From Fuerstiella sp. (lineage in GTDB: Bacteria; Planctomycetota; Planctomycetia; Planctomycetales; Planctomycetaceae): 64,000 bases of DNA. This document shows, one piece after another, positions 8,852-17,616 of this stretch (the first letter of the stretch is position 1; every line of letters begins with the position of its first letter). The notes beneath the pieces are model-generated. The model did not search any database and was not told the DNA's origin. It saw nothing but the letters and a program-made list of their open reading frames with translations. The position numbers and the translations under genes are program-made. The stretch spans positions 1 through 64,000 of the forward strand of contig JABABI010000036.1 in the NCBI GenBank assembly GCA_014238335.1, given 5' to 3'.

Positions 8852-11800
8852 TTACCAGTCGACATCCGATCTGGTATGGATCCTACCAGCGATGTCGGTG
8901 ACGTGAGGATTATTGAGGGTCAGGCGGGCGATCACGGTATCGACCCGCACATTCGACATCTCGCAGACAACGGAAATGATTTCGTTTGACACAGGCCGCG
9001 TTGCAACGCAGTTTCCGAACGACTGTTCGAACCTGTCCGTCCAGTCGGCAGTGTTAAGCCATTCCGGAATTAATCCAAGAACACGGCGTTCTCCTCCGAA
9101 GCCACGAATCAACGACCATGCGCCTTCCGGGAACTGATTTGGATTTTCCTCCGAATTGTGCCGAGGGGCCTCGCATTCGTCAGACGCACTCATCAGAAAA
9201 TGTGTCGCTTCGCCCACTATGCGAGTCCGAAACTCGTTCAGCTTGATTTCTCCTGAGACAAGTGCGCCCACCAGAAGTTCGTCATTCGAGCGGAGGTGGT
9301 GATCGAATGCATCAATGATTGCCTGCGGCACGGCGCTGGACAGCATCTGAGTCGTTGAGATTTCTGCTGCAACAGACTGCAGTTCCAGCTGAATTTGATT
9401 TTGCTTCTCGATGAACTCCGTGACGGAGGCAGAGACTGCGTTCACATGCTGCACGAAACAGTGGTAAATTGTCTGATATGCCAACAGGACACAGTACTGT
9501 TTTGTGTATGCCTGAACTGCGTCTGCAGCATTTCCGCCACCACTTAATCCAAACTTTGTTTCAGGCGGTGTTTCGGTTGTGAGTGCGACGAAACTCTGTT
9601 CCATTTCGGCAACCAAATTGCTGCAAGTTGCCAGAGTTCGCTGCAGCTCAGATGCCATGAAGTGACCGGCAGCTCCGGCTCCCTCAAGGCGCTGAGACGA
9701 ATTCAGGATCCCGTGAAGATAACCGACAACCGATTTCTGCGCATCCCTCGTGTTGGCTCCCAGTGTTTGCCGAACGTTTGATACGATACTATGCAGCGTG
9801 TGTCGTTGATCCTGTGCGGGTGCTTTTCGGGATGCCTGTTCCTGCAAAAAATTCAACGCTTCACCGTGTGTGATAACATTTGCTGAGATCTTACCTGTCA
9901 ACCTGGCGTTAATTTCTGTCGCCAAAGTATCAAGCTCCTGCCTGCAGTCGCCCCGCAAAAATGTCATCACATGTTTGGGCAAGGTTTTTACCGTAAGATT
10001 CAGCTCTGTCAGCAGCGTCGTGGTATCGTACAGCTCGACAGGTATTTGCTGCCGCTGCTCGGGAACAGAACGCGCGACCGCTCCACACCATTTCCGCAGC
10101 AGCACGGCGCACAGACTGTTGCTTTTCTGAAAGACTGCGTCGTATGCGTCCACCTTTTGCGAACTGAATCCGAGCAAACGCAGCCGTCGCGGTTCACCCG
10201 ATAGTTCCGGAGTCGCTGCTCGCCAGGCTTCAAAGTCAAGACTGGCTCGAGTGCTCGACGCAATGAACAAATACTCCGCAACCTCAGCAGCTTTCTGTGA
10301 GAACGCAGCCGCGTTTAATCCCTTGCCAAGATGGAGGAAATAAGAATAATCAAAGGGCGCCGCGTCGCGAATTCCGGCATCCCGGTCAAAACCACGGGGA
10401 GCACCCATCCCCGCTGTGCTCAGATGCTTCAGCTCCTTAAGCGTTGCGACCATATTGGCGTTCTGGACATCCGTAGCGCTTCGTTCGGTACCGGTACCAT
10501 GCAGCAAAATTCCGCGAACACTGACGTTTGGGAATGATCCTGACCTCGCAATGCTCTGAACCATCAGGCCGACATCGGCCATTGCACCACTGCCAGTGCC
10601 ACCGACCGTGGACGCCACGATGTAGACATCAACACCGTCGGACGAAATCGGAAGTTCACATTGTTGACCCGCTGTACGGGCCGCGTGTTCTGCTGACGCT
10701 CGCACTAAACGCTCTTCTATTTGTTTGCGAACCGCCAAACGATGATCACATAGTGCAAGTCGCCCCAGTGGACGGATGCCCTGCACCTTTCCCGTCCGCG
10801 GGATGTTAAATAACCAGCGACGGCTTAACCACGCCAGGTCTATGTCCTTCGCCAAACGGTATTGCGAAGATGTACGCAATGGCATGGGAAGAATCTCCTC
10901 AACGGACAGGCCGAAGCCTTCGTCGCTATGCCGTAAAGACTTTAGTGCATCTCGATCCGTGTCCAGCTGCAGAATGTGAAAAGTGTCTTCATGGCTCTCG
11001 TTCTGGACGAGTTGCTTCTTGAGCTGGACCATAACGTCCCCGGCCAGTCCTCCGACGCCGATGAAGACAGCGGGCCGCAGACTGCCGTCGGTGGTATCGA
11101 CGGCGTCGACAGGTACAGGCGTCGACGCAATCTGCCCGGCAGCGTCGCCATTGTTTCCATCAGACGTTGGAAGCAGTGCCGTGCGATTAACTTGGGCCGG
11201 AGTCTGTGGACCGGCGCCAACAGATCCGCCTCTCTGCAGCCGGGATGATTTGCGACGTTGGAGTTCCTCCACAAAAGTGCGGCAGTTTTCATATCGAGAG
11301 TTCTCGTTCTTCGACAGAGCCCGCGCCACGACGGGCCGATCAATGGGTTCCAGGTGAAACAGATCCGGCTGACTGCGCATGTGCTGAGCCGTTAGTTGGG
11401 CGGCTGTTCTGCCACTGAATGGCGGTTGTCCTGTCAACATCATCTGATAGACGATGGCCAGACTGTACTGATCGCTACCTCGGCCGGGACGGCCCTCGAA
11501 AAGTTCAGGGGCTGCAAACAACGGCGTAAACCCGTTCACGACAGACACGTTTGTGACGTTCAGGTCTTTCGCCTGTCCGAAGTCCCCGACCTTGGCGTGG
11601 TTTCCCTGCAGCAGAAGATTGTCCGGCTTGACATCCAGATGCTGCAGACCGTGCTGTTCGGCCATAAAATCCAGTGCATCCGCAGCGTCCTTCAGATACC
11701 TCAGCAACTCCTCTCGAGGTATTCCGTGTTTCTTCCTGCTGCGATATTCCTCGAAGCGATCGCCCAGGCTGCAGTCCGCGAGTTCTGTGACGACAACCAG

Positions 11801-12106
11801 TCGCGAATCGACCACCTCGATTCGCTCAATGTTCAGTAGAAACGGATGCCGCAGATGGCGCATGCGTTCCAGAGCCTTCAGTTCTGATTCCGCGTGCGCT
11901 TCGTTGCGCTGTCCGTAGAGAATTTTTACAGCTTTCGGCAAGCCGCCGGGGCCAATCGCCTTCCAGACTTCACCGTAACCACCGGAGCCGAGCCTCGTGA
12001 GCAGCTGATAGTCGGCCAGCTGAACTTCGCCAAGCGTTACGGCACCGACCGTCGTGTCATTTTCTTGGCCCGTGCGTACGGTTGGATCTATCTGCCGTGT
12101 CTCCAT
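8852..12106 (-). CDS. Ser/Thr protein kinase fused to tubulin/FtsZ-like GTPase domain
   Basis: A 1084-residue fusion. Residues 33-285 form a Hanks-type kinase: glycine loop GSGGYG (40-45), AVK lysine K61, catalytic loop HLDVKPDN (H156, D158, K160, N163), DFG 175-177 and APE 199-201, so it is probably active although the usual HRD Arg is Leu. A Pro/Ala/Gly-rich linker (about 288-343) leads to a tubulin_2-like domain: AVFIGVGG (347-353), then after DVYIVASTV the tubulin/FtsZ nucleotide signature GGTGSG (502-507). The rest is mostly helical and extends the tubulin-like fold. The longer frame back to 12277 lies inside the upstream ATPase gene; ATG 12106 has a good AGGAGT site and starts 16 bases after the ATPase stop. 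It is the last gene of the c-di-GMP/FHA/ATPase operon. Inferred role: phosphorylation linked to a polymerising or switch GTPase. Confidence 0.88.
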   Translation of the reverse strand: METRQIDPTVRTGQENDTTVGAVTLGEVQLADYQLLTRLGSGGYGEVWKAIGPGGLPKAVKILYGQRNEAHAESELKALERMRHLRHPFLLNIERIEVVDSRLVVVTELADCSLGDRFEEYRSRKKHGIPREELLRYLKDAADALDFMAEQHGLQHLDVKPDNLLLQGNHAKVGDFGQAKDLNVTNVSVVNGFTPLFAAPELFEGRPGRGSDQYSLAIVYQMMLTGQPPFSGRTAAQLTAQHMRSQPDLFHLEPIDRPVVARALSKNENSRYENCRTFVEELQRRKSSRLQRGGSVGAGPQTPAQVNRTALLPTSDGNNGDAAGQIASTPVPVDAVDTTDGSLRPAVFIGVGGLAGDVMVQLKKQLVQNESHEDTFHILQLDTDRDALKSLRHSDEGFGLSVEEILPMPLRTSSQYRLAKDIDLAWLSRRWLFNIPRTGKVQGIRPLGRLALCDHRLAVRKQIEERLVRASAEHAARTAGQQCELPISSDGVDVYIVASTVGGTGSGAMADVGLMVQSIARSGSFPNVSVRGILLHGTGTERSATDVQNANMVATLKELKHLSTAGMGAPRGFDRDAGIRDAAPFDYSYFLHLGKGLNAAAFSQKAAEVAEYLFIASSTRASLDFEAWRAATPELSGEPRRLRLLGFSSQKVDAYDAVFQKSNSLCAVLLRKWCGAVARSVPEQRQQIPVELYDTTTLLTELNLTVKTLPKHVMTFLRGDCRQELDTLATEINARLTGKISANVITHGEALNFLQEQASRKAPAQDQRHTLHSIVSNVRQTLGANTRDAQKSVVGYLHGILNSSQRLEGAGAAGHFMASELQRTLATCSNLVAEMEQSFVALTTETPPETKFGLSGGGNAADAVQAYTKQYCVLLAYQTIYHCFVQHVNAVSASVTEFIEKQNQIQLELQSVAAEISTTQMLSSAVPQAIIDAFDHHLRSNDELLVGALVSGEIKLNEFRTRIVGEATHFLMSASDECEAPRHNSEENPNQFPEGAWSLIRGFGGERRVLGLIPEWLNTADWTDRFEQSFGNCVATRPVSNEIISVVCEMSNVRVDTVIARLTLNNPHVTDIAGRIHTRSDVDW

Positions 12107-12113
12107 ATTGTTG

Positions 12114-12119
12114 ACTCCT
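12114..12119 (-). promoter_or_regulatory. Ribosome binding site of the kinase-tubulin gene
   Basis: AGGAGT on the minus strand, 7 bases before ATG 12106. It fixes the start of the kinase-tubulin gene over the longer in-frame alternative and sits at the end of the ATPase coding region and its stop, consistent with coupled translation. Confidence 0.7.
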
Positions 12120-12122
12120 GAG

Positions 12123-13466
12123 TCACGCGTCGGGACCGCAAGACCTGCGATGATCCCTGGTTTCAATTTCAGTGAAGAATCCACCGGCAATACGGTCAAA
12201 GTGCTCAGCCAGCATTTCAAACGGAAGCTCGTTGTAGGTGCAGTAGTGCTTGACCTGCAGCAGCAGGTCGCGTGCATGACAGCGCCGCAGCGGTCGATTA
12301 AACGGTCGGTAATGCATGTTCAGCAGATGGTCAACACCGTCCGGGTCGTAGTAGCAGCCGATGCTGTCTGCAGCGATCTGGAACAGGTAATGAAACTCTT
12401 CCTCGTTGGGATCTGTTAGTTCAATCCGATAAGGAATTCGGCGCAGAAATGCTTCGTCGACAAGATCCGAAGGTGCTAGGTTTGTCGAGAAAATGATCAA
12501 CTGCTGAAATGGTACCTGCATCTTCTTGCCATTCGGCAGTGTCAAGTAGTCCCGCCGGTTTTCCAGTGGAACGATCCAGCGATTGAGCAGTTCCTCCGGA
12601 GAAATTCGCTGCCGTCCGAAGTCATCGATCAGCAAACAGCCGCAGTTACTTTTCATCTGCAACGGTGCTTCACTGACGTGGCTGACAGGATCGTGGCGAA
12701 TTTCCAGATTGTCCATCGTGAGTTCGCCACCAACAACCACAGTGGGGCGTGCCACCCTTACCCAACGAGCATCCCAGTCGTGGGTTACGCTCGGAGATTC
12801 CGCTGCACGGTGGTAGGCGGGATCGAACAAAGTAATGATTTGTCCGCCGTCGATAATGGCGTAAGGCAGCCATATTTCATGGCCGAAACAACTGGTAATT
12901 CGGTCGGCGAGTGTGGATTTTCCGTTCCCCGGCGCGCCGTATAGGAACATGCCGCTGCCGGAGTTAACTGCCGGCCCCAGCAGATCCAGAAGGTCTCCGG
13001 CAATGGAGATGTCTTGAAACGAATCTGATAGTTCACCCCGCCTGATCGGCTCTTCGCCGGTCGCCTGAGCTTCGACGGAGATTACATAGTCGACCAGTGG
13101 AACCGGGGCAGGCCCCACATAGGAGCACCCGCCTGCAAAAGTTCGTGCGTGGCTACGACCTTCGTCCGACAGTCCGTAGACGTAGTCATTAAAGCTACTG
13201 GAACCAACATGGGTGACAAGCCGTCGTGAGCGCAGCCGCTCCAGCGTCGCTTCAGTGATTTTGAAGGGCAAACACAGTTCGGTGGCAATGGTCCGTCCGC
13301 TGACACTGCCACGGGACAGCAGCAGTTTGGCGACAAGCGAATCCAGAAACACCTCACTCAGCCCGAGATCATGAGTGGATTGCGGTTCGGTCGGCCAGAA
13401 ACGTTCTCCACTGAGCAGCAGAGAAAGCAGCGATGTATCCGGTGGTGAGGCAGCAATTGTGGACAT
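12123..13466 (-). CDS. Winged-helix AAA ATPase, operon partner of kinase-tubulin protein
   Basis: A 447-residue AAA-type ATPase. An N-terminal winged-helix-like region (about 33-110) precedes the ATPase core: Walker A GAPGNGKST (177-185), Walker B CLLIDDFG (277-284), sensor-1-like IIFSTN (324-329) and arginine-finger-like AFLRRIPYRIE (339-349). Similar planctomycete proteins are often annotated as chaperone-like ATPases near Flp pilus genes, but no pilus gene is present here. It starts 27 bases after the FHA-EAL gene and ends 16 bases before the kinase-tubulin start, so co-transcription is likely. Inference: it may remodel or recruit the kinase-tubulin protein or its polymer. No membrane segment or signal peptide; cytoplasmic. 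Confidence 0.85.
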   Translation of the reverse strand: MSTIAASPPDTSLLSLLLSGERFWPTEPQSTHDLGLSEVFLDSLVAKLLLSRGSVSGRTIATELCLPFKITEATLERLRSRRLVTHVGSSSFNDYVYGLSDEGRSHARTFAGGCSYVGPAPVPLVDYVISVEAQATGEEPIRRGELSDSFQDISIAGDLLDLLGPAVNSGSGMFLYGAPGNGKSTLADRITSCFGHEIWLPYAIIDGGQIITLFDPAYHRAAESPSVTHDWDARWVRVARPTVVVGGELTMDNLEIRHDPVSHVSEAPLQMKSNCGCLLIDDFGRQRISPEELLNRWIVPLENRRDYLTLPNGKKMQVPFQQLIIFSTNLAPSDLVDEAFLRRIPYRIELTDPNEEEFHYLFQIAADSIGCYYDPDGVDHLLNMHYRPFNRPLRRCHARDLLLQVKHYCTYNELPFEMLAEHFDRIAGGFFTEIETRDHRRSCGPDA

Positions 13467-13493
13467 GGGTTCAATACTTCGGGAGTGTGCGAA

Positions 13494-14663
13494 TCAGTGC
13501 GGGCGGCTCCACATCGTGGGTGGTTTGGGCCGTCCGAACAGGTATCCCTGTGCCAACTTGAAGCCCAGTTCGAGACAGATGTCGGATTCCTCCGGAGTTT
13601 CAATTCCTTCAGCCAGAGGTACGACGTTCAGGTCTTCTACAATTCGAATCAGAGCCGCGACTGTTGATCGGCGAGCTTCGGATGCTGTGGGCAATCCCTG
13701 AATCAGCTTCACATCAAACTTCAGCACGTCCGGCGGAACTTCAATCAGTTCGGCCAGTCGGGCTTGACCGGCGCCGAAGTCATCGTATGCCAGACCGAAA
13801 CTCAGTTCCGTCAGTATATCTCGCAGGCTTTTCAGAAACTTGACTGAGGTCACGCCGGATTCATGCACCTCCAGAACGACGGCTTTGTCAGGGTGTCGCT
13901 CCCGAAGATCCCTCAGTGAAGTAAACAGTTCCTGATCGTTGAGTTCGGCCGGATGGGTGTTTAGGTAAATCTGCATGTCGCCGCCCAGCCCCTCACTGAA
14001 ACGCATGCCTTCGACTCGGCAAACACGACTCAGAGCAGCTTCACTGGTCCGTTGCTCGGCAACTCTGAACATTTTCTCAGGAGTCTCCAGTCCGATGAAA
14101 TGACTTCGAGAAAGTACCTCAAAACCAACCCTTTCCTGAGAATCCAGCCGCACAATAGGCTGAAACCACGCTTCGACGCCCGGTCGCTTGAGGAATGTTG
14201 AAAACTGAACCTGAGCTATGGCAGCTGCGGCGGAATTCGCTTCGACAGTCGCAACGGCGTCCTCCGTCCGTTCTCGGTGGACCCTAAACATCACGTTGCC
14301 AAAGTGCAGAATGTCGCCGTCTCGCAGTCCCTCGAACGTTTGTATCTTGCGTCCGTTCAGTAATGTACCGTTCGTGCTGTTGCAGTCACGCACAAGAAGC
14401 TGCTCACCGGCCAGGACGATCTCTGCATGAAGTCCGGACACTGTCGGGTCCTGGACGCTGACAGCATTTTCATGGTGGCGACCAATCGTAAACGGCTGTG
14501 CGGCCACAGCCATTTTTTGGACAGCGCCGTCTTGTGACAGATTTCCGTAAAACGACCAGGTGATCGCCGCGGGCGCATCCGCAACTGAAGGTTGCAAAAA
14601 CTCAGCATTTGCCGGTCGTAAATCATCGATTTGCTGCATCAGTTCATGACCATTGGGATTCAT
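13494..14663 (-). CDS. FHA-EAL protein, probable c-di-GMP phosphodiesterase
   Basis: A 389-residue cytoplasmic protein. FHA phosphopeptide-binding domain at about 55-130 with canonical residues: IGRHHEN (60-66), SGLHAE (76-81) and NSTNG (95-99). EAL domain at about 155-385: the signature is EVLSR (E182) instead of EAL, with N235 (YLNTHP), E265 (LEVHE), D294-D295 (DDFGAG), K315 (KFDVK), E352 (AEGIE) and Q372 (AQGY) all present. The metal and catalytic residues are therefore kept and hydrolysis of c-di-GMP to pGpG is plausible. The FHA domain would bind phosphothreonine, and the kinase encoded two genes downstream is an obvious source. Start ATG 14663 lies 33 bases after the GGDEF gene stop. 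Confidence 0.9.
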   Translation of the reverse strand: MNPNGHELMQQIDDLRPANAEFLQPSVADAPAAITWSFYGNLSQDGAVQKMAVAAQPFTIGRHHENAVSVQDPTVSGLHAEIVLAGEQLLVRDCNSTNGTLLNGRKIQTFEGLRDGDILHFGNVMFRVHRERTEDAVATVEANSAAAAIAQVQFSTFLKRPGVEAWFQPIVRLDSQERVGFEVLSRSHFIGLETPEKMFRVAEQRTSEAALSRVCRVEGMRFSEGLGGDMQIYLNTHPAELNDQELFTSLRDLRERHPDKAVVLEVHESGVTSVKFLKSLRDILTELSFGLAYDDFGAGQARLAELIEVPPDVLKFDVKLIQGLPTASEARRSTVAALIRIVEDLNVVPLAEGIETPEESDICLELGFKLAQGYLFGRPKPPTMWSRPH

Positions 14664-14696
14664 GCGAGAATCACTAATGTGCAGTGTCCAGTAAAC

Positions 14697-15701
14697 TTAA
14701 CTCTTTACGTTCTCTGTTGTTTCCAGGGGAAAAGCGTCGCCGTGATCCTGGGCGACGGGGGCCGGAAATGGTTCGTTCTCGGTTACAAATTCGATACTCC
14801 ATGCTCGGTGGGATGACTTCTTCGCTCGATACAGGCAATCGTCAGCAGCGGCGAACAGGTCCACAGATACGCTGTCCTGGAACTTTCCGTGCCGGACGGC
14901 TGCACCAATGCTCGCGGATACATCCACGCACTCGCCGTCGACGTTCACCTCGATGTCCTCAAGGCCATGTCGCAGCCGTGAAACCGGTATCTGAACATCG
15001 CCTGGCGCACAGCCAAGGCACAGAGCGACGAATTCGTCACCACCGAATCGAGCTACCACGTCGTAGGACCGCATGGACAATTCCAGCTTTCGAGCGACCT
15101 GAACCAGCACTTCGTCGCCGACCGCGTGCCCGTAGGTGTCGTTAATATCCTTAAAGTTATCCAGGTCCACGATTACGATGCCAACCGACGACTTCGTGCG
15201 CATTGCCCGATTCCATTCTTCCGCAAGACGCCGTTCATAGGCGAGTCGGTTCATTAGTCCTGTCAACGGGTCTGACAACGCGGCATCGAACAGAGACTCC
15301 AGCCGGCCCCAGCTCAGGAACAAATGACCCTCAACCGCCAGCCCAAATAATCTGTCGCCCTCTCGAAGCGTGGCGCAGTCGAGCGTATCTTCCCGGATTG
15401 CTGGCCCCCGCAGCCCGTCATTCGAGAACGAGAGCTTCGACATGGTTTCAATCGGCACGGCCTGCCAGCGTCTGCGTTCAAATGGATTGTCAGTATTCAG
15501 CCGACGGGTAATCTCGCTTCTCCGCACGACACCGATGATTCGGTCGTCGTCGTCTGCCACCAGAATGTAATGGCTGCCACGTTCGCCATTTCCGTTCAGG
15601 TCGCCCAGCAATGTCTCTCTGTGCACGACGAGCGGGGCGTGGTCACATTCGAGTGACGAAACCTGAATGACGGCCGTTTCGGCCCTGAGTGCATGTGGCA
15701 T
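14697..15701 (-). CDS. CBS-like/GGDEF diguanylate cyclase
   Basis: A 334-residue predicted diguanylate cyclase, first gene of the operon. Residues about 10-70 resemble a CBS-type sensor module (HYILVADDDDRIIGVVRRSEI). The cyclase domain (about 140-310) starts with DPLTGLMNR, has DLDNFKDINDTYGH and an intact GGDEF at 220-224. The allosteric inhibitory site RxxD is present as R211-S-Y-D214, exactly five residues before GGDEF, so product inhibition is expected. No membrane segments. With the FHA-EAL protein next door, the operon encodes both synthesis and breakdown of c-di-GMP. The ribosome binding site is weak; a palindrome at 15749-15774 lies 48 bases before the start and may regulate the operon. 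Confidence 0.92.
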   Translation of the reverse strand: MPHALRAETAVIQVSSLECDHAPLVVHRETLLGDLNGNGERGSHYILVADDDDRIIGVVRRSEITRRLNTDNPFERRRWQAVPIETMSKLSFSNDGLRGPAIREDTLDCATLREGDRLFGLAVEGHLFLSWGRLESLFDAALSDPLTGLMNRLAYERRLAEEWNRAMRTKSSVGIVIVDLDNFKDINDTYGHAVGDEVLVQVARKLELSMRSYDVVARFGGDEFVALCLGCAPGDVQIPVSRLRHGLEDIEVNVDGECVDVSASIGAAVRHGKFQDSVSVDLFAAADDCLYRAKKSSHRAWSIEFVTENEPFPAPVAQDHGDAFPLETTENVKS

Positions 15702-15748
15702 CTGGTATCGTCAGCAATTCGTTTAAAAAATCAGGAAGTGCGGAGTAT

Positions 15749-15774
15749 CGCTGAGGTGTTGAACACGCTCAGCG
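15749..15774. promoter_or_regulatory. Near-perfect palindrome upstream of the GGDEF operon
   Basis: Arms CGCTGAGGTGTT and AACACGCTCAGCG around a central G; the arms match fully except for one extra G in the right arm. The dyad is 26 bases long and ends 48 bases before the GGDEF start codon. With such a short centre it is more like a dimeric repressor or activator operator than an RNA hairpin. No T-run follows, so a terminator is unlikely. Confidence 0.5.
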
Positions 15775-16252
15775 GTGTGTTCGTTGCAGTCGCGGAACAC
15801 CAATGCTTGAACCTAGCCCGGGTTATCCCCCCCGGAGTCGTCTAATTGAAACATTCAACGCAGATAGCCACGTCGCGTCGTAGTGATTGTGTCGATTTGT
15901 CTGATTGAGCGGGGGAAGAATCAGAGATCGAATGCACGGTAGAACATTTAACGACTACCGTGGGATTCGCTGACCACCGATAGAAGGCCTCAACCAGAGT
16001 TGGTGTTCCGGCACTCCACAGGTACAGGAAGAGTTAGGCAATGCCGTGGCATTTCGATAATCGTTCATTGGAACGGCGCGATCCGCTCTGGAAAAAGCGG
16101 CAACATGAGTTCACAATGTGACGCAGGTGGTAAGCGCCGCGCCGAGGACGAAAACAGCAATTCGCCGATGAAGCGTTCATGGGATAGTGCCGTAATGCCA
16201 CCGCAACCGAAGTTTGTTTCTATGGCTCTACTGGTGAATCGGGGGGGATGAC
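15775..16252. other. Divergent intergenic region
   Basis: About 480 bases between the palindrome of the minus-strand signalling operon and the plus-strand secreted protein gene. It must hold promoters for both directions. The short frame at 16000-16251 has no recognisable domain and overlaps the likely leader of the next gene; I do not call it. No strong repeats seen beyond the palindrome. Confidence 0.4.
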
Positions 16253-17326
16253 GTGATTCATCTGTCGCAGTTGTTTTTTGTTCTGACCGTTGCGTGTTGC
16301 CAATTTCCGACGTCCGTCGTGGCACAACAGGAATACTCACTTCAGGTGGAAGTGCTGACGCAGCCATTGCCGGGGGTCGGTCGGTATACGCAGCAGTGGG
16401 CCAGGGTCTTTCAGGGAATGGGCCGACGGGCCAGATTTCGGGGCGGAAAAAATGGAGAAAACAGTCGGTTGGAGGACTCTAGTGTGCGGGGCCGTAACGC
16501 AGTCAAGGCGGTCGGCATTCTGCAGACAGACGGATCCCTTGTGTTCCCGGACCACAGATTTGTGACGACGAATCTCAAGCCCGTCGAGGACTGGTTGCTG
16601 CGACTGGAGACGTATGGAGCTGCCGGCCCTCCGAATGAGAGTCCAACATGGGGTCTGACGGAGCGAGAATACATGACCGTCGTTAAACAGCTGAGTGAGT
16701 CCGTTGACTTGCCACTGAACGTGCGAACACCGATGGAACTGATTGACAGTCTGAAACTGCCGGAGAACTTCCAGGTCACGTTTACAGATGCAGGACGCCA
16801 ACGGGCGTTTCCAAAGAATACGATTGCACGAACGACCGACACTTACAAAGGGCTCAGTAAGGGCAGCGTACTGGCGGCGGCGTTAACACAGTTTGGACTG
16901 GGATTTCGCCCCAAACATGGGAAAGAAGGAGGCTTCCGGATTGAAGTCGATACAGGTATGGAATCTGACAACATGTTTCCTGTGGGCTGGAAGAATACAG
17001 CTCCCATTACGACTGTTGCGCCCGGACTGGCAAAATCCGTAACTGTCGACCTCGAAGGCGCTGAACTGGACGCACTAATACAGGTGATTGCCGAACGACT
17101 TGAAGTTCCCTACTTCTACTCTCACTTTGCGCTGCTATCAAATGGCACAGATGTGTCGGCTCTCAAATACTCGCGTAAACCAGACCGGCTTTCGCTGTTT
17201 CGGCTGATGGACATCGTTGGAAAGAAGAATGACATGGGACTGAGCCTTCGCACTGACGAGGCCGGACGTCTATTCCTGTGGGTGACCACCGCCGATGAAC
17301 ATAATGCCTTTCGCAGGCGATTCTGA
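16253..17326 (+). CDS. Secreted protein of unknown function
   Basis: A 357-residue protein starting at GTG 16253, preceded by a G-rich stretch that can serve as ribosome binding site. Residues 1-24 form a signal peptide (IHLSQLFFVLTVACC to SVVAQQ). The rest is soluble. The segment at about 263-335 (VTVDLEGAELDALIQVIAERLEVPYFYS) resembles the short beta-alpha-beta modules of secretin and TonB N-termini, and an earlier segment (VRTPMELIDSLKLPENFQVTF) may be a second copy. No enzyme motif seen. Periplasmic or membrane-associated location is inferred; function unknown. Confidence 0.75.
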   Translation: MIHLSQLFFVLTVACCQFPTSVVAQQEYSLQVEVLTQPLPGVGRYTQQWARVFQGMGRRARFRGGKNGENSRLEDSSVRGRNAVKAVGILQTDGSLVFPDHRFVTTNLKPVEDWLLRLETYGAAGPPNESPTWGLTEREYMTVVKQLSESVDLPLNVRTPMELIDSLKLPENFQVTFTDAGRQRAFPKNTIARTTDTYKGLSKGSVLAAALTQFGLGFRPKHGKEGGFRIEVDTGMESDNMFPVGWKNTAPITTVAPGLAKSVTVDLEGAELDALIQVIAERLEVPYFYSHFALLSNGTDVSALKYSRKPDRLSLFRLMDIVGKKNDMGLSLRTDEAGRLFLWVTTADEHNAFRRRF

Positions 17327-17616
17327 GTCGACAAGCGGGACCTGACAGTCCGACTCGATTTGCACCGACGCTTGGACTTGCGGCAGATCAGCGTACTGGT
17401 TCTGTCCGCAGGCTGACCAGAAATGCAAGCTCCGAGAATGCAGGCGGGGCGTGGCTGCCTCGAGGCCGTTCGAGCATACAGAACTGATGAATTGCTGAAA
17501 ACCAGGAAAATAACGGAGTTCATGACTGCGTTGATGTTTCGGAACCGTCATCCGTCGCACAATTCGCGTTGCATTGATTGAAACTCAGCCACCCCACGCC
17601 CGAAGGAGATTCCTCC

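Noticed and set aside
12107..12277. Longer N-terminus for the kinase-tubulin protein (57 more residues).
   Set aside because: It overlaps the ATPase coding region, has Cys/Ser/Thr-rich shadow composition, and the shorter start has a clear AGGAGT site.
16000..16251. Plus-strand frame of 83 codons before the secreted unknown gene.
   Set aside because: No domain, no clear ribosome binding site, and it fills the expected promoter/leader of the next gene.
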